Shown: positions 45,606 to 56,690 of the stretch, piece by piece
Layout: each line of letters begins with the position of its first letter
Numbering within the stretch: the stretch's first letter is position 1
Assembly (NCBI GenBank): GCA_034440635.1
Contig: JAOTON010002065.1
Coordinates: 434,001-498,000, forward strand
DNA from: Lepas anatifera
Lineage: Eukaryota; Arthropoda; Thecostraca; Lepadidae
Length of the DNA stretch: 64,000 nucleotides
Reading direction: 5' to 3'
Translations under genes and position numbers: made by a program
Notes under the pieces: model-generated
The model's input: the letters and a program-made list of their open reading frames with translations, nothing else
What the model was told of the DNA's origin: nothing
Databases searched by the model: none

Positions 45606-46625
45606 GTCGTCCTCTGATCGCTCCTCTCCATACATTATCGGCTTGGTGATCGATTCAGTTCTATAGTCCATGCTGCAATCTTAAGTAAGGATTTCTGATT
45701 TCAGCTAGAACAGTCATGCATAGACTCATGCTTGTTTGCCTCAAAATGACTAAAAGATGACAGTGCATTCAAATCCGAAGGGCTGGGATCATTCTAACCT
45801 CATTACTGGGAGAACGACTGACTGACGTTTGACATTCTTGTAATGATGCCCTTAGCAAAAGGTGAGGAGTGTAGGTACGTAATTATTGTTTTGTTTCCAG
45901 GAGTAAGCCTCCATTTTGTGCTATTGGAGTAAAGCATATAATTGTGCTTGTGGAATATGATAGCACATCATTGTGTTATGATTTGTGCTATTGGAGTTAA
46001 GCACATTGGAGTCATACACATCGAATTGACGAAAATGTTGGATCCAACAGCCTACCGTCTAATGAACTAAAAATTCATCAAAACCGCTAATTCAGCAAAA
46101 CTATCCAGCTTAGTTAATGATACTAATCGTCACGTTGCTAGATTAGCTGCACCCGAAATGGGCAAAACCTGGGGAAAAATGCGGTATTTCTGTTGTTTTT
46201 CACCAAGTCTCAACAGCGAGACTGTTAGAATATTTAACATTCTTTGGCTTGCGGTATGTTTGCAACAGGAAAAAATCACACGATCAGAATATGCGTTTGT
46301 GAGCAAACTCAGTAATTTGTTGAACGGTACTTGAGAGCAGAGTTGACTTTTTGTTAGAACGTATACAGTTCAGCGAACACCGTTATAAAACTCGACCAGT
46401 GAAGACCAAGTTGGGCAAGATTGTAATTGGCCTTAACTCTGATAACAATCTTTTCGCAATCAGCCTTACCGGTGGACTAACTGTTCTCTGTGCAGGTAAC
46501 CCATTAAACAAGTTCATATTCAGTTGACAATATCGATACAATTTTTTACTCGGGCCGCAAGTACATACATATATACATCTGATATGAAGTTGACGACGTT
46601 TGGAGACTCCTGAGGCCATCAGTTT
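45606..46625. other. Unassigned stretch with a short direct repeat
   Basis: ttgtgctattggagtaaagca (about 45918) recurs as ttgtgctattggagttaagca (about 45985), 67 bp apart. Otherwise nothing is recognised. Confidence 0.45.
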
Positions 46626-46680
46626 CAGCATGGGGTTCTAGCCAAGGCACTGGGTTAGTGGCCTGGCTTCCACCATGCTG
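46626..46680. repeat. Imperfect 55-bp hairpin
   Basis: cagcatggggttctagccaa pairs with ggcttccaccatgctg across a short loop near cactgggttagtg. The stem of about 22 bp with bulges is miRNA-precursor-like in size, but nothing else supports that reading. Confidence 0.6.
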
Positions 46681-49114
46681 TAAATAATATCATTTAATCA
46701 CTAAAATATACCAAGTACATTATAATCGTTGTTCATTTCATTAATTCAGATAGATGAGCAGCAGGCTCTGGGTGCCTAGTATTAGCTTAAGTCCTGTGTG
46801 GGTGTGTTACTCTGGGAACGATCAGCACCTTCATCTAACTTAGTGCTGAATTCGTCTCCGTCGGGACTGAAACCCACCACGCCGGCACCCACATTGTTGC
46901 CTTTCGAGAAAGCCCTTAATCTCCCAAGAAGCGTCCTTTTGCATGCCCGTTTTGCCCTGTAGGCCAAAGTAGCTTAGTGTGCATGAAAAGCCCTCTAAAA
47001 TGTATTTCCCATCAATAAGAAGCACCCTAACGCAATTCAGTGCAGCTCATTCACCTTTATTCTGTGAATTGTCCCGAGTCAGCAGGAAAACCTAATCAGT
47101 ATGCACTTTTCCGGGCACTCCCCAGTCCCACCAGCGCTTGTGAGTTCCTTCCTCGTGTGTTGGATACGCTATCACCGCTATTCACTCGTACACACGTAGG
47201 TACGTAATTGTAGAGCCCGGTGACGCTGCTTATCACGGGTACATAACCAGTTTCTGTACGCACATAAGCAGTCTTAGTACGGAAATCCTTTTGATTTGAA
47301 TGTAACATTCATGTAAGTTAATACACCTCGTTTTCTGTCATTTCTAATAACAACTTATAGCCAAATCACTGATATCTTATGAAAATATTGCATTTTAAGC
47401 CAAAACTTTGGCAAATGGCACGGAATAACCTTTTGACCCCTAGAAAAGGACCAGGACTGAGTGGCAGAACCGTACCAGACACCCGGATGCATGAGTTGAT
47501 TGGGCCGTTCCCGCATTGGGTACCGTACTGAAGCTGCTTTTGTATTGAGGATAAAAGTTAATACATAAATTAAGACGCATTCATTGAATATCAATTATTT
47601 GGAGAAGAAGTTAAAGAAAACAGAAAAAGGAGGGCACGTGGTTTTTAGGGTGATCCTTTCTGAGTCACTATATTTCACCTGGGTCGCGTCATATTTCGTC
47701 TTGCTCGTGTACGACCGGAGACAGCGGATGAAAACAGCAACACCACGCGCTGTAAGTTGGCTACACGCAATCAGCGCTGCCGAGAAGCGGCACCGCGGTC
47801 CCAACAGGTGATCACTGATCAGCCCTAAGGGGCTCGGCGCTCTCGCTGCTCCGCTGGCGAGCCGTGGTGGCCGACGAGCCCGAGCGCCAGGCTGTGGCTC
47901 TCGAGAGGCTCATCCCAGGTACAATCAGCAGAGACGTGGCGCAGAGAGCCTGCCTCTCTCCCATACCAGACCGGGAGGAAAGGGTCGCACCGTCCTCACA
48001 CCACCGAGGCCCTCTTATTTCTGATGAGTTTTGCAGGAGCTCATCATCAATAGCTATCGTCAAGTCGATAATCAATGGCAGATTTGTGTGAGAAAAGATC
48101 ATAGGTACACAATAGAAACTCATGAAAGAAACATGGCCGACATTTCCCCGGTGTTGACTGACTTTATGAGCGTTACTTACGGTGTCAAGTAGCAATTAAG
48201 TTTTTTTGCAGATCTGGCAAGCTGCCAAGTGAGAGTGCCCCATGGCGAGGGTGCACTGTGATAAATACGATACAAAAATGGCACATGGCTTGATCAATTT
48301 ACTTCTGTGTATGTGGGATCAGCTACTTATTTTTTACCAAAGGTTGAACGTACATATGCTGCACCTTATCAGTTGTGGTTAGAGGTCGTTCGAGGCTACC
48401 TCCATATACATTTATCTCGTCTGCATGAATTATGAACGAATTAAGCAAATAGGCAAATAATGCAATGAAGAAAGCAACACAGCTGGATGAGTGGAAAACT
48501 TAAAGCCTCTTCGATCTGTTGTCCATTTGACTAAGAAAATTAAGACCTCACCAGGCCCATATTCCAGGTGTTTTAGATCAATTCGGGCATATCCATTTGC
48601 AAGCCATGGCCATAAGCATGGCCATAAACATCACTGCAATCCTTACAAAAAATGCAGCTAAATTGTTGAAATTTGGGATCCAAACCCATATAACTACCAG
48701 AGGTTCCAGACCGATCAAATCCGATCCTCTAACGGTCCGGGCATCTACCTGGAAATCAAATCTGCGATACTCTGCGCTCTCAGGCATAAAAGGCTCAATT
48801 TACCTCACGGAACATAAGGCCAGTAGCGTAGGTAGCCTGCCCCGCAATGTATGGCTCGACTGAAGCCGGCCTGTCACGGCTGAGTTCCCGAAAACTGGCC
48901 GCGGTGGCGCCCATGGAGCCGCACAGACAACGCAGCACAATGCACTCGCCACATTTTTCTGAGCGCGGCTGGAATGTGCAAAAGAGGATTTCACTCGGCC
49001 TTGCTGGGCACTCACGAAAAATCCGCCGAGCGACAAAGCCGGGAAAGGAGCGCACTGCACGGATGCCACTCCCTGCAAAAAGTGCCACCTTCAAACTGAA
49101 CGACCTTCCTATGC
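46681..49114. other. Unassigned stretch with a GC-richer patch
   Basis: A GC-richer patch at 47740-48000 (gaagcggcaccgcggtccc, ggctcggcgctctcgctgc) is open on both strands without known motifs. A 178-codon minus frame (48795-49331) has no recognised domain and includes the 33-bp repeats described next. Confidence 0.35.
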
Positions 49115-49214
49115 TGGGTCTTTTGACAGTTATTTTCTGGGCGCGACCAGACCTTTTGACAACTATTTTCTGGGCGTGACTGGGCCTTTTGACAGCTATT
49201 TTCTCGGCGTGACC
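49115..49214. repeat. 33-bp tandem repeat, three units
   Basis: Three units containing (c/g)cttttgacagctattttct and then gggcgtgac. On the minus strand they read as 11-residue repeats (HAQKIVVKRSG type) that keep the 178-codon frame open. Confidence 0.9.
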
Positions 49215-50337
49215 AATTTTAATGAGCTGCCATTGCGGATAGGTGGCTCCAAAGGATTGTTGTACAGCTTGGACAGTTAGATTTAATTTGAATAAGGTAA
49301 GTCCAGAAATGGAAAATGGAATCGCAATCAAAAGTTAATTGCATCTCGCAAACGTCTGAAATATTTTTAGCTGGAAGGTAAGCTAGTGACTAGAAGCTAA
49401 AACATTTAAATTATTTACCATTTCAAGTTAAGCGTTTATAAAGCTGCATCAGCCTGGCAATCTTTCACACTATTATCAGTCGGTCAGTCCTTTAAGCCGT
49501 TCCATTGCAGACGTGAAGGACGCAGGCAAACAATAGTGAGGATAACGTCTTGAATATGAAAAATATCTGCTATTGCATGTTCCCTTGCGGGTTCGCTGTT
49601 ACAACATTCAGGCTTGTTTTAGCGCATCGAGCAAGATCTAGACCATTTCTGTGACAATTTCGAGGACACTCTGTCCTGAAACTCAATTTAATTTCAATTT
49701 AGGCTGTCTTGCTATCATAATATAAAGTTTCGAGCAAAGGTTGAATTTTACAACGCCCATTATAGTTACCGGCCTAATGCTAGACATTTTTTATTTGGCA
49801 CGAAAGAAAACCATCTGGTTTGGATAATTTCCAATGTTCGCTTCCTGTCCTCCAAAATGGCATTCGCTCGCTTCAGTGCATCCTTTCCAAGGGAGGTTAC
49901 ACGGCAGAACTCTGCCTGTCTCGTTTACCTACGGATAGTGCAGGGGACTCCGGCCAAAGCCAGCACATCAGACATGTGGCAGCAATGGCTCCACGACTGC
50001 TGTCACATGCGAGCTTCCGGAACAGTATGATGGTCTTTCAAGTCCACAGTGTCTTTAGATAACTCTGACAAAAGTAGATTGTGGGGTGAAATTCCTTAGA
50101 CAGGTCGGAAATGTATTCGTTTCTTACCAAAATAACCCCTAAAACACAACGTACATGGCAGTAATACCAACCATGTATTTACCTATGAGCTTTGCTATTT
50201 CAGGTCCTGGTCACCTTTTCTGTCCCTTATCACCGTAATGGTTTCTGCCACTTCCTTCAATCGTTCTGCCCATCCCATACATTGACGGTACAAACAGTGG
50301 CCCCTTCAGCCTCCGCACTTAACGCTGGCCCGGGCCC
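49215..50337. other. Unassigned stretch
   Basis: AT-rich, with no recognised gene or repeat. Confidence 0.35.
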
Positions 50338-50341
50338 TTAA

Positions 50342-51307
50342 CACTCGCCCAGCTGGGGAAAAATACTCCCCCTCCTGGTTTTTCATAAAAAGCGCAGAAA
50401 CAAAAATATGAAAAACAGGGAAAATTACAGCACATTATGCCTGATCGACTTCACGCATCTGACCAAATTTTTTAGGTCAGGTCATATTAGACCAAGAAGC
50501 TATTCAGGGTCAAGCGACCGGATCTAAAACCCAAAATAACGAGTTTGAAGCGGCGCCAAAGGAACACCTGTCAAGAGAATAGTTTCAAACTTTCACGATA
50601 TGATAAGGTCATTAGGGCCTATAAATCTGTTATCTCAGAATTTTCATATGGTTGACTTAAGCTGTGGTTGGTTTTTTGTTCATCCCATTATAAGTCTATG
50701 ATGAAAAATAGATAGGGCTCGCTTGCAGTAGATAATGATTAGATCAACTTGAAAGTCCTTATACCATGTATTCCTACCACGATATTGATCATAAAGTTCA
50801 GTTTTTAACCATCTCACCTCTCAAAGGTCATACCAGGTCGCAGGAGCACACGGTGATTATTTTGCCAACAACTTCGCACTGAATTGAGATAAAGCTTTCA
50901 CTTTGCTTGCATTGTGCTTATCTTATCATGGAGAGTAGATTGATATGCTACATGACCATGCCAAGTCACCATGTGACCCTGACCTCGTGCGATTTCTGAT
51001 CATTTTCACCATTTGACCTTACAAGGTTGTTTCTACGATGAGAGGATTCCACCAATGAGGCCCAACTGTATTCCCTAGCTCCGCTCAGTAAAAATATATT
51101 GGAGAAAATGTATATTGCCCTTTTATAAGCCTATAGAACTTCCCTTGATCTCTGCTGGCCTCAATATTGACCGGAAATAAACATAGTACTAATAATTTAT
51201 CTTCGTCTCGTCAAGAGCTGTCGAACGAAATGAGATGCGGAGGGGCGGGGGCGAAATACGCCCTCATAGTGGGGCGCGACATACCGGGGACCCCAGCGGG
51301 GCATTTG
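50342..51307 (+). mobile_element. TTAA-family element, copy D (966 bp)
   Basis: TTAA lies on both sides (50338-50341, 51308-51311). The ends are CACTCGCCCAGCTGGGG and, read inward, CAAATGCCCCGCTGGGG. The subterminal cores share aaatac at both ends. The interior is collinear with copy C (agctattcagggtcaagcga, gagtttgaagcggcgcc) and the length is identical. There is no transposase. Confidence 0.9.
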
Positions 51308-51311
51308 TTAA

Positions 51312-52629
51312 CGTGCGAAATGAATTTAGATTTGTGTCAAGTTTTTTCACATTAAGATGCAATGCAAGAGAAGATCTGTATGTTTTGCTTGTTACAAAGC
51401 GGGTGCGTAACGCCCGCGAGATCTCTCCCCACGTATAGAACAAAATGCATGCATGAGCAGCCCGGCCCGGCCCGACCTTTACGCCAATAATCTCCGAAAG
51501 GGCACGGCATACACTGACGGGGTCTGCACCATGCTATAGATTGGTCAATTTAATTTCTGAGTGAAAACGTCAAGGACAGGTGGGTTACTGGTAAAGCTCG
51601 AGGCAGGTGCGAAAAACGGGCATTTAAAATAATCGAATTTCCGTCATTTATTGCGCCATAAGTTGTTTTTCGCTGGTCTGAATGGACATAAACTCGGTGT
51701 GCAAGGAGCAAGAGTGCTGTGAGTTAAGAGATTAAGGTTAATTTCATCATAAGATTGTGCACAGGTGTACAAGTAAGGGAGAGGGATCCTATTTTACACC
51801 CAAGCTATAATTCAGAGACTGAGGACCCCATCCCGATGACATTTACAGCATATATTCGGGTTGATCTAAAAACGAGATGGCATTGGTTCTTTATGATAAT
51901 GCTATGGTGATTACTAGACAACTCAACACAAAACTTCATCCGGATATTTTTGTCAAAGAATGGACATATTTCAATTTTGGTCCTAACAGTCTTTCCGATA
52001 GAGGCATAGGAAGAGAGACACAGACCATTATAAATATTTAGATAAGCTAAAAATGTAGCTGTGCAATGTTCGGTGACAGGACCTGGATTACAACATACTT
52101 TGGTCGAGGCATCAAAACGCAAAATGTAACATTTAGAAATGAGTGAAAAAAGTGAAGAAATAAATTCGGTATTTGTGACAGGAAAATTCAACCCAAGGCG
52201 AGGATTTTGGGCAGTACACTTTAGAAAGTAGTTTTAATTTTGTCTCACTACAACATACGCCTACACCTACCACGTCTGCCCACACTATCATGAATTGAAG
52301 TTGGCAATTTTCATAATAGAAAATATGAAAAATAACCGATTCTTATATGTTTCAGCATTGCTTCAGAGTTTAGCATATTTTGTCTATGAAAGTTTATGTG
52401 AGGCTGATGTTACATGCCACATGGGTTAGCTTTTCACTTAGGTTCACTTATATTTACTTATATGTTGGAGTGATTTGGCAGTCCAAGTGTCCCAGAAAAG
52501 CAGGAAAACATAAGAAAGCAGGCTATATTTTTCCATGTGATTAGATGGGGAAGTCACAATGCGCAGGTAGTTGAAGAAATCTAAGTTTTTTGCCTCCCAG
52601 GTAGGTCGAATAGGTTCCAGCATTCAATA
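51312..52629. other. Unassigned stretch
   Basis: A 128-codon minus frame (51805-52191) is the longest local ORF. It reads like ordinary protein in composition but has no known motif, homology cue or splice context. A ggcccggcccg patch lies near 51465. Confidence 0.35.
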
Positions 52630-52663
52630 TGCAATTGCCCAGTTTTAGTGCTGGGCAATTGCA
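52630..52663. repeat. Perfect 13-bp stem hairpin
   Basis: tgcaattgcccag pairs exactly with ctgggcaattgca around the 8-base loop ttttagtg. Confidence 0.9.
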
Positions 52664-53564
52664 AAAGCGTTCTACTTCAGGTTTGGTGCTGCTTCCACGT
52701 ATTTGAAAATCCACGCAGAATTATTTTATGCGGAATTAGCCTAATATAGTATCACATTTTAGCCTCTGTTTCTGTATCTGCGAAAGGTTTACTCCCTCTG
52801 TCCGAAACTTTGTTGAGCAGGCTCCTCAGACCATATACTCTACCAAATTTCAATGGCTGTCCCAGAGACAACTTCAAACTCTACCGTATATTAAAGGTCA
52901 TGAACTACATTAACTTGTTCTTGGTTTACCTAGTCAATCGGAGGCTACATTCTGGATAAAAGGATAGAATACATATATTTCAAAGCACTCAGAACCACAT
53001 GTTCAACACCACAGGCTTCCTGCCTGGCCTCCATGACCTTTATAATCTGCACTGACGGCCTACTGCTTTAAATAAACAAGATCAGTTTCTCCATCTTAAA
53101 AAGACTCACTAAAGACCACCAAATTGCTCCTTGGTGATCCCCTTTCCGTCTCAGTTATCTTCTCCAGCGTTTGTTTATTTGTCTGGGGCAAGCGATGATA
53201 ACTCCACAAAGTTTACGTATATGCCTCGCTGATTTTGATTGTTCATGCCCCAACACTATTTCACCATGAATATGACGTCATACTGTGGAGATCCCCAGTC
53301 CTTAGTGAGGTGATTTCAGTGAGCCCTTTTCAAAACATGGGAAAGTTCTAACTAGATTTATGTGGCAATATATTAGCTTCAGAGGTACAAGCAAGCTGTA
53401 ACAGGTTTTAAAAACATCAGATAATGTTTGTCTAGTTTGAATTACCACATATAACGCACACATCTTCGGTAATTTGAAATAGTCCAGTAGACCTCAGTAA
53501 AATGTGCATTTGTGGTGATAAGCCACTGCAGCACTTAGAAATAGCTTGACATCTAATAATAATT
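52664..53564. other. Unassigned stretch with CRE octamer
   Basis: TGACGTCA at 53273-53280. No other recognised feature. Confidence 0.35.
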
Positions 53565-53765
53565 GTTTGGGCTTATCGACGCACAAACTGCCAGGGTCAT
53601 ATGGCGTCGCCAACTCTTTCCCTGTCGGAAGGGATTCTTGAGATTCAGCTTGCTCCTTGTTCAGGAAAGCCGCCGGACCTTGAACCCGGGTCGGCTGCGT
53701 GGGAGCCAGCTACGCTGACCACTCCATCAACGCGCCCTCATAGTCTCTCACGTCTTGGGTCGGGG
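53565..53765 (-). mobile_element. SINE-like repeat, family 1, copy c
   Basis: On the minus strand: a box A-like tgatggagtggtcagcgtag (53712-53731), then box B gggttcaaggtcc (53677-53689), then aatcccttccgacaggg, aaagagttggcgacgcc, atatgaccctggcag and tttgtgcgtcgataagccc. The head is the clearest tRNA-like sequence of the family. It matches copies at 41.5 and 42.5 kb. Confidence 0.8.
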
Positions 53766-56045
53766 AACTTTCAAATACTTTTTTCGTGCATGAACGCTAC
53801 TTTCATGTTAAAAGATTATATACTCCTCTAGTTTCCCAGCGTGTCTGACTTTACAAAAAAAACTGCCAAGTTTAGTCACGAAGACTTTGCTTGAAAGGGA
53901 GAGGAAAGGAATTATCGACATGTTTTTAATCCTTTTTTACACATGAAACAGATTTGAAACATCCAAATTAGTCCACATTCAGAAGCTGTAATCTCTTTAG
54001 ATTTGGTTTAGAGCACATTTTGTTTATTTTCCATCTAATCAATTACCAAAAAACAAAGTGGGCACTAATGAGTCGATTTTCGCCCAATGAATCCAGCGAG
54101 AAGAAATTTGTCTCCCTCTATGGATATTTGGCAACATTTGGAGGCAGTCAACGGTGGCGCAATACGACTATGGCGCAACTGCAACAACCATGTCGATGTC
54201 AACGTGTATGAGTCAGGACGAGGGCAGCTGCTGAGCTGTAGTGCTGGGTCAGTTGTGTCGAGGCTTTTGATTTGGTTGCAGGGCAATATCTGTATATTGC
54301 AGGCATTCAAAATTGTAGTAAGGTACCTGAAGCTATAGGTTTTAGTTATCCAGATGTCCATTTGTAAATTGTAATTCTCGCTTTGCGTGCTGCTCCCGTT
54401 CTTGCGTGTTGTGGTAAAAGGGAACAGGGAGTCTTCTGAGATTTTAACAATGCATTGTATCCGTATGAAATCCAGAATTCCGGGACACTGCAGGTTCTGA
54501 TTAACTGTCGCCATTCAAGATACAAATTTTGAGGTTTTGTCTCACAGATACCTCACCAGAATATCATGCGAAGAAGGGCAAAGGCTTTGTTTTGACTAGC
54601 AAAAACATAAACGTTTTACTAATGATTTATTTTAAAACAAAATAATTTTTTCCAAAGTTTCCTGACGATTGAAAGGCTGAGAGATGAAGGTTTCGTTCAT
54701 TCGCCCTCATTTTATATGAACTTCTGCCTGGGTTGGTGGTCAAAAATAATTTTGTAAGTTCCCAAAATGCTTCCTGCAGATAGACACGTTCTGTTGAGCG
54801 GTTCGAAATCCTTCTACATGTTTCTTATAATATATTCAGACGCTAAAGTTGTATTATGCTTGGATGTTAGACCCCAGACTTAAACGCACAGGTGCAGAAA
54901 CTTGCCAACTCGGCTACCGGAGTTTGTGACACATTTACGAAAATTGAGGTGCATAATTGTGACAAAATAGCGATCCTGACTGTATGGCTCAAGATCAAAC
55001 CCCATATTTTCGAAATAGAGAATGAAGCGTGTAGGGAATATTTTAACTTAACAGCTCTGTTCTTCAATTGCACAGCGTACCATTAGTAATACAATATTGG
55101 TACTGTGTTCAGTTTCTACTAAAACGAGGGACCCCCGCTGCAGAAAACCCGCAAACCGCTGTCACAGTTGCCAGATTTTAACATGCAGCCCAATGAGGCT
55201 GATTGTTAGTAGTTTGCAGAAAGTTGTCGCCTAGATACCGGAAATGTGACAGTCATTTTTTTCGAGAAATACACGATTGTGGGCATATGTAAGGCATTAA
55301 CGATAACGCAGATACTTTATCAAGTATTTCTCTGTCCATTTTTCAGGTTAAATCATATTTACAGTTTGAGTGTCTTCGATTTATTGGCCCCTATTTCTTC
55401 GAATTTAGTATTAAGTACGCCTAAAAGCTACTAATAAAAGTACTAAGTGAGTGAGAAAATAAACATAGCTGGGCAGCAATTCTACTTAAACTGCGCAACA
55501 GCGACAAGACAAGTTAGAAATGTTTATGTGATGTAGAGCCTGCCAAAAATTTAAACAGGCGGGAAGCCACTTATTTTGAGGGCATATTCATTAAGTATAT
55601 TTAAGATAAGTGCAGGCTAAAACTAGCTAGAATAAATATTGCTGCCCATGGCTAATCTAAGATGAGCGTAGGCTATTGTAAGATTGATGCACTTTCCCAT
55701 ATCAAGCTTGGTTTTTCATTCCTTAGCCTGCTTGTGCCTTAGTTTATTTGTGCCCTAGATTGGTTAGATAGATTTGGAGCTGGAGGAAGTTGGGAGAGTT
55801 GGCGCCAGCAACAGGCTGGCAACAACAGTGATTCAGGTGAGTTTTCATGATCAAATTATCATATCAATATTGTACAGATAGCAAATGTGTGCTAATGCAG
55901 TCCTCCACAAAGTGTTAACACCCACACTGGAGAGGGGCCTGGAACTAACGTGCACTGGAGGGGGCCGAGTAGACCCCCTTCTTATCTCAGAAAATCACAG
56001 CAAATCTCAGAAAGAAATAGACTTCGAAAATCGCTGGTTAGGGGT
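53766..56045. other. Unassigned stretch
   Basis: AT-rich. A 149-codon minus frame (54065-54514) overlaps an 83-codon plus frame and has no recognised motif. No repeats are seen. Confidence 0.35.
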
Positions 56046-56080
56046 GTGTTGCTTACTACCAGTGGTGGTAAGCAACGCAC
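56046..56080. repeat. Short hairpin
   Basis: gtgttgcttactacca pairs with tggtaagcaacgcac around a short loop, with two small bulges. Confidence 0.7.
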
Positions 56081-56404
56081 AGGGCCTGAACTGCATGGAG
56101 TTAAAGCAGGATTTTGACTACACTGGATCTTTCTTTGGTATGTGAATTCCAATACCTCTGTACCTATTAGGGCAATAGACATAATTTTACATCTATGCAG
56201 GCTAGTTGCCTCATAGTTTTTACTGCAAAAAGGAATGACCAGGCAGGTGATGATCGTGAGTAGGATGTAAATTTTAAGCATTTGATGTGTTTATAAAAAT
56301 GCTACCTAAGGTCCACTTTACCAACACATTTTAGGTATATTCAAATACTATGTTGACATTGACATTTTTTCCCTTTTGTTGATATGTGAGATAGAAGTTA
56401 AGTG

Positions 56405-56690
56405 GGGGGGGGAAGCTGTGGTCAGGGTTCCCAATTGTGTGTACATGTACGCTCCCATTAATAGGTATATTCCCAATAATGACTATTTTCATGATAATTG
56501 CTACATGTAATCATGTGGAAAAGTACCATAATTGGAAACACTCCTTCCAAAATGGAAACTTCTTCAAAAAAGGAAATGCATGTCATTGGGGGAAACTGCA
56601 GCCAGAGTTGCCAATAATAGTTATGACCCCAATACTGGAAAAAATGACCCATAATTGGAAATTTTCCTTCCAAAAACAAAAACATGATCT
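56405..56690. repeat. Diverged direct duplication, about 180-bp step
   Basis: gggggaagctgtggtcaggg (56408) recurs as gggggaaactgcagccagag (56588). ccataattggaaacactcc (56525) recurs as ccataattggaaattttcc (56648). The spacing differs, so one copy has gained or lost sequence. Confidence 0.6.

Noticed and set aside
48795..49331. 178-codon minus ORF as a real gene
   Set aside because: It is kept open partly by three 33-bp repeats, has no recognised motif, and overlaps plus-strand frames.
51805..52191. 128-codon minus ORF as a gene
   Set aside because: Composition is protein-like, but there is no motif, splice context or second line of evidence. It is kept only as a note in the region entry.
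54065..54514. 149-codon minus ORF as a gene
   Set aside because: It overlaps a plus ORF, has no recognisable domain, and a frame of this length is plausible by chance in 64 kb.
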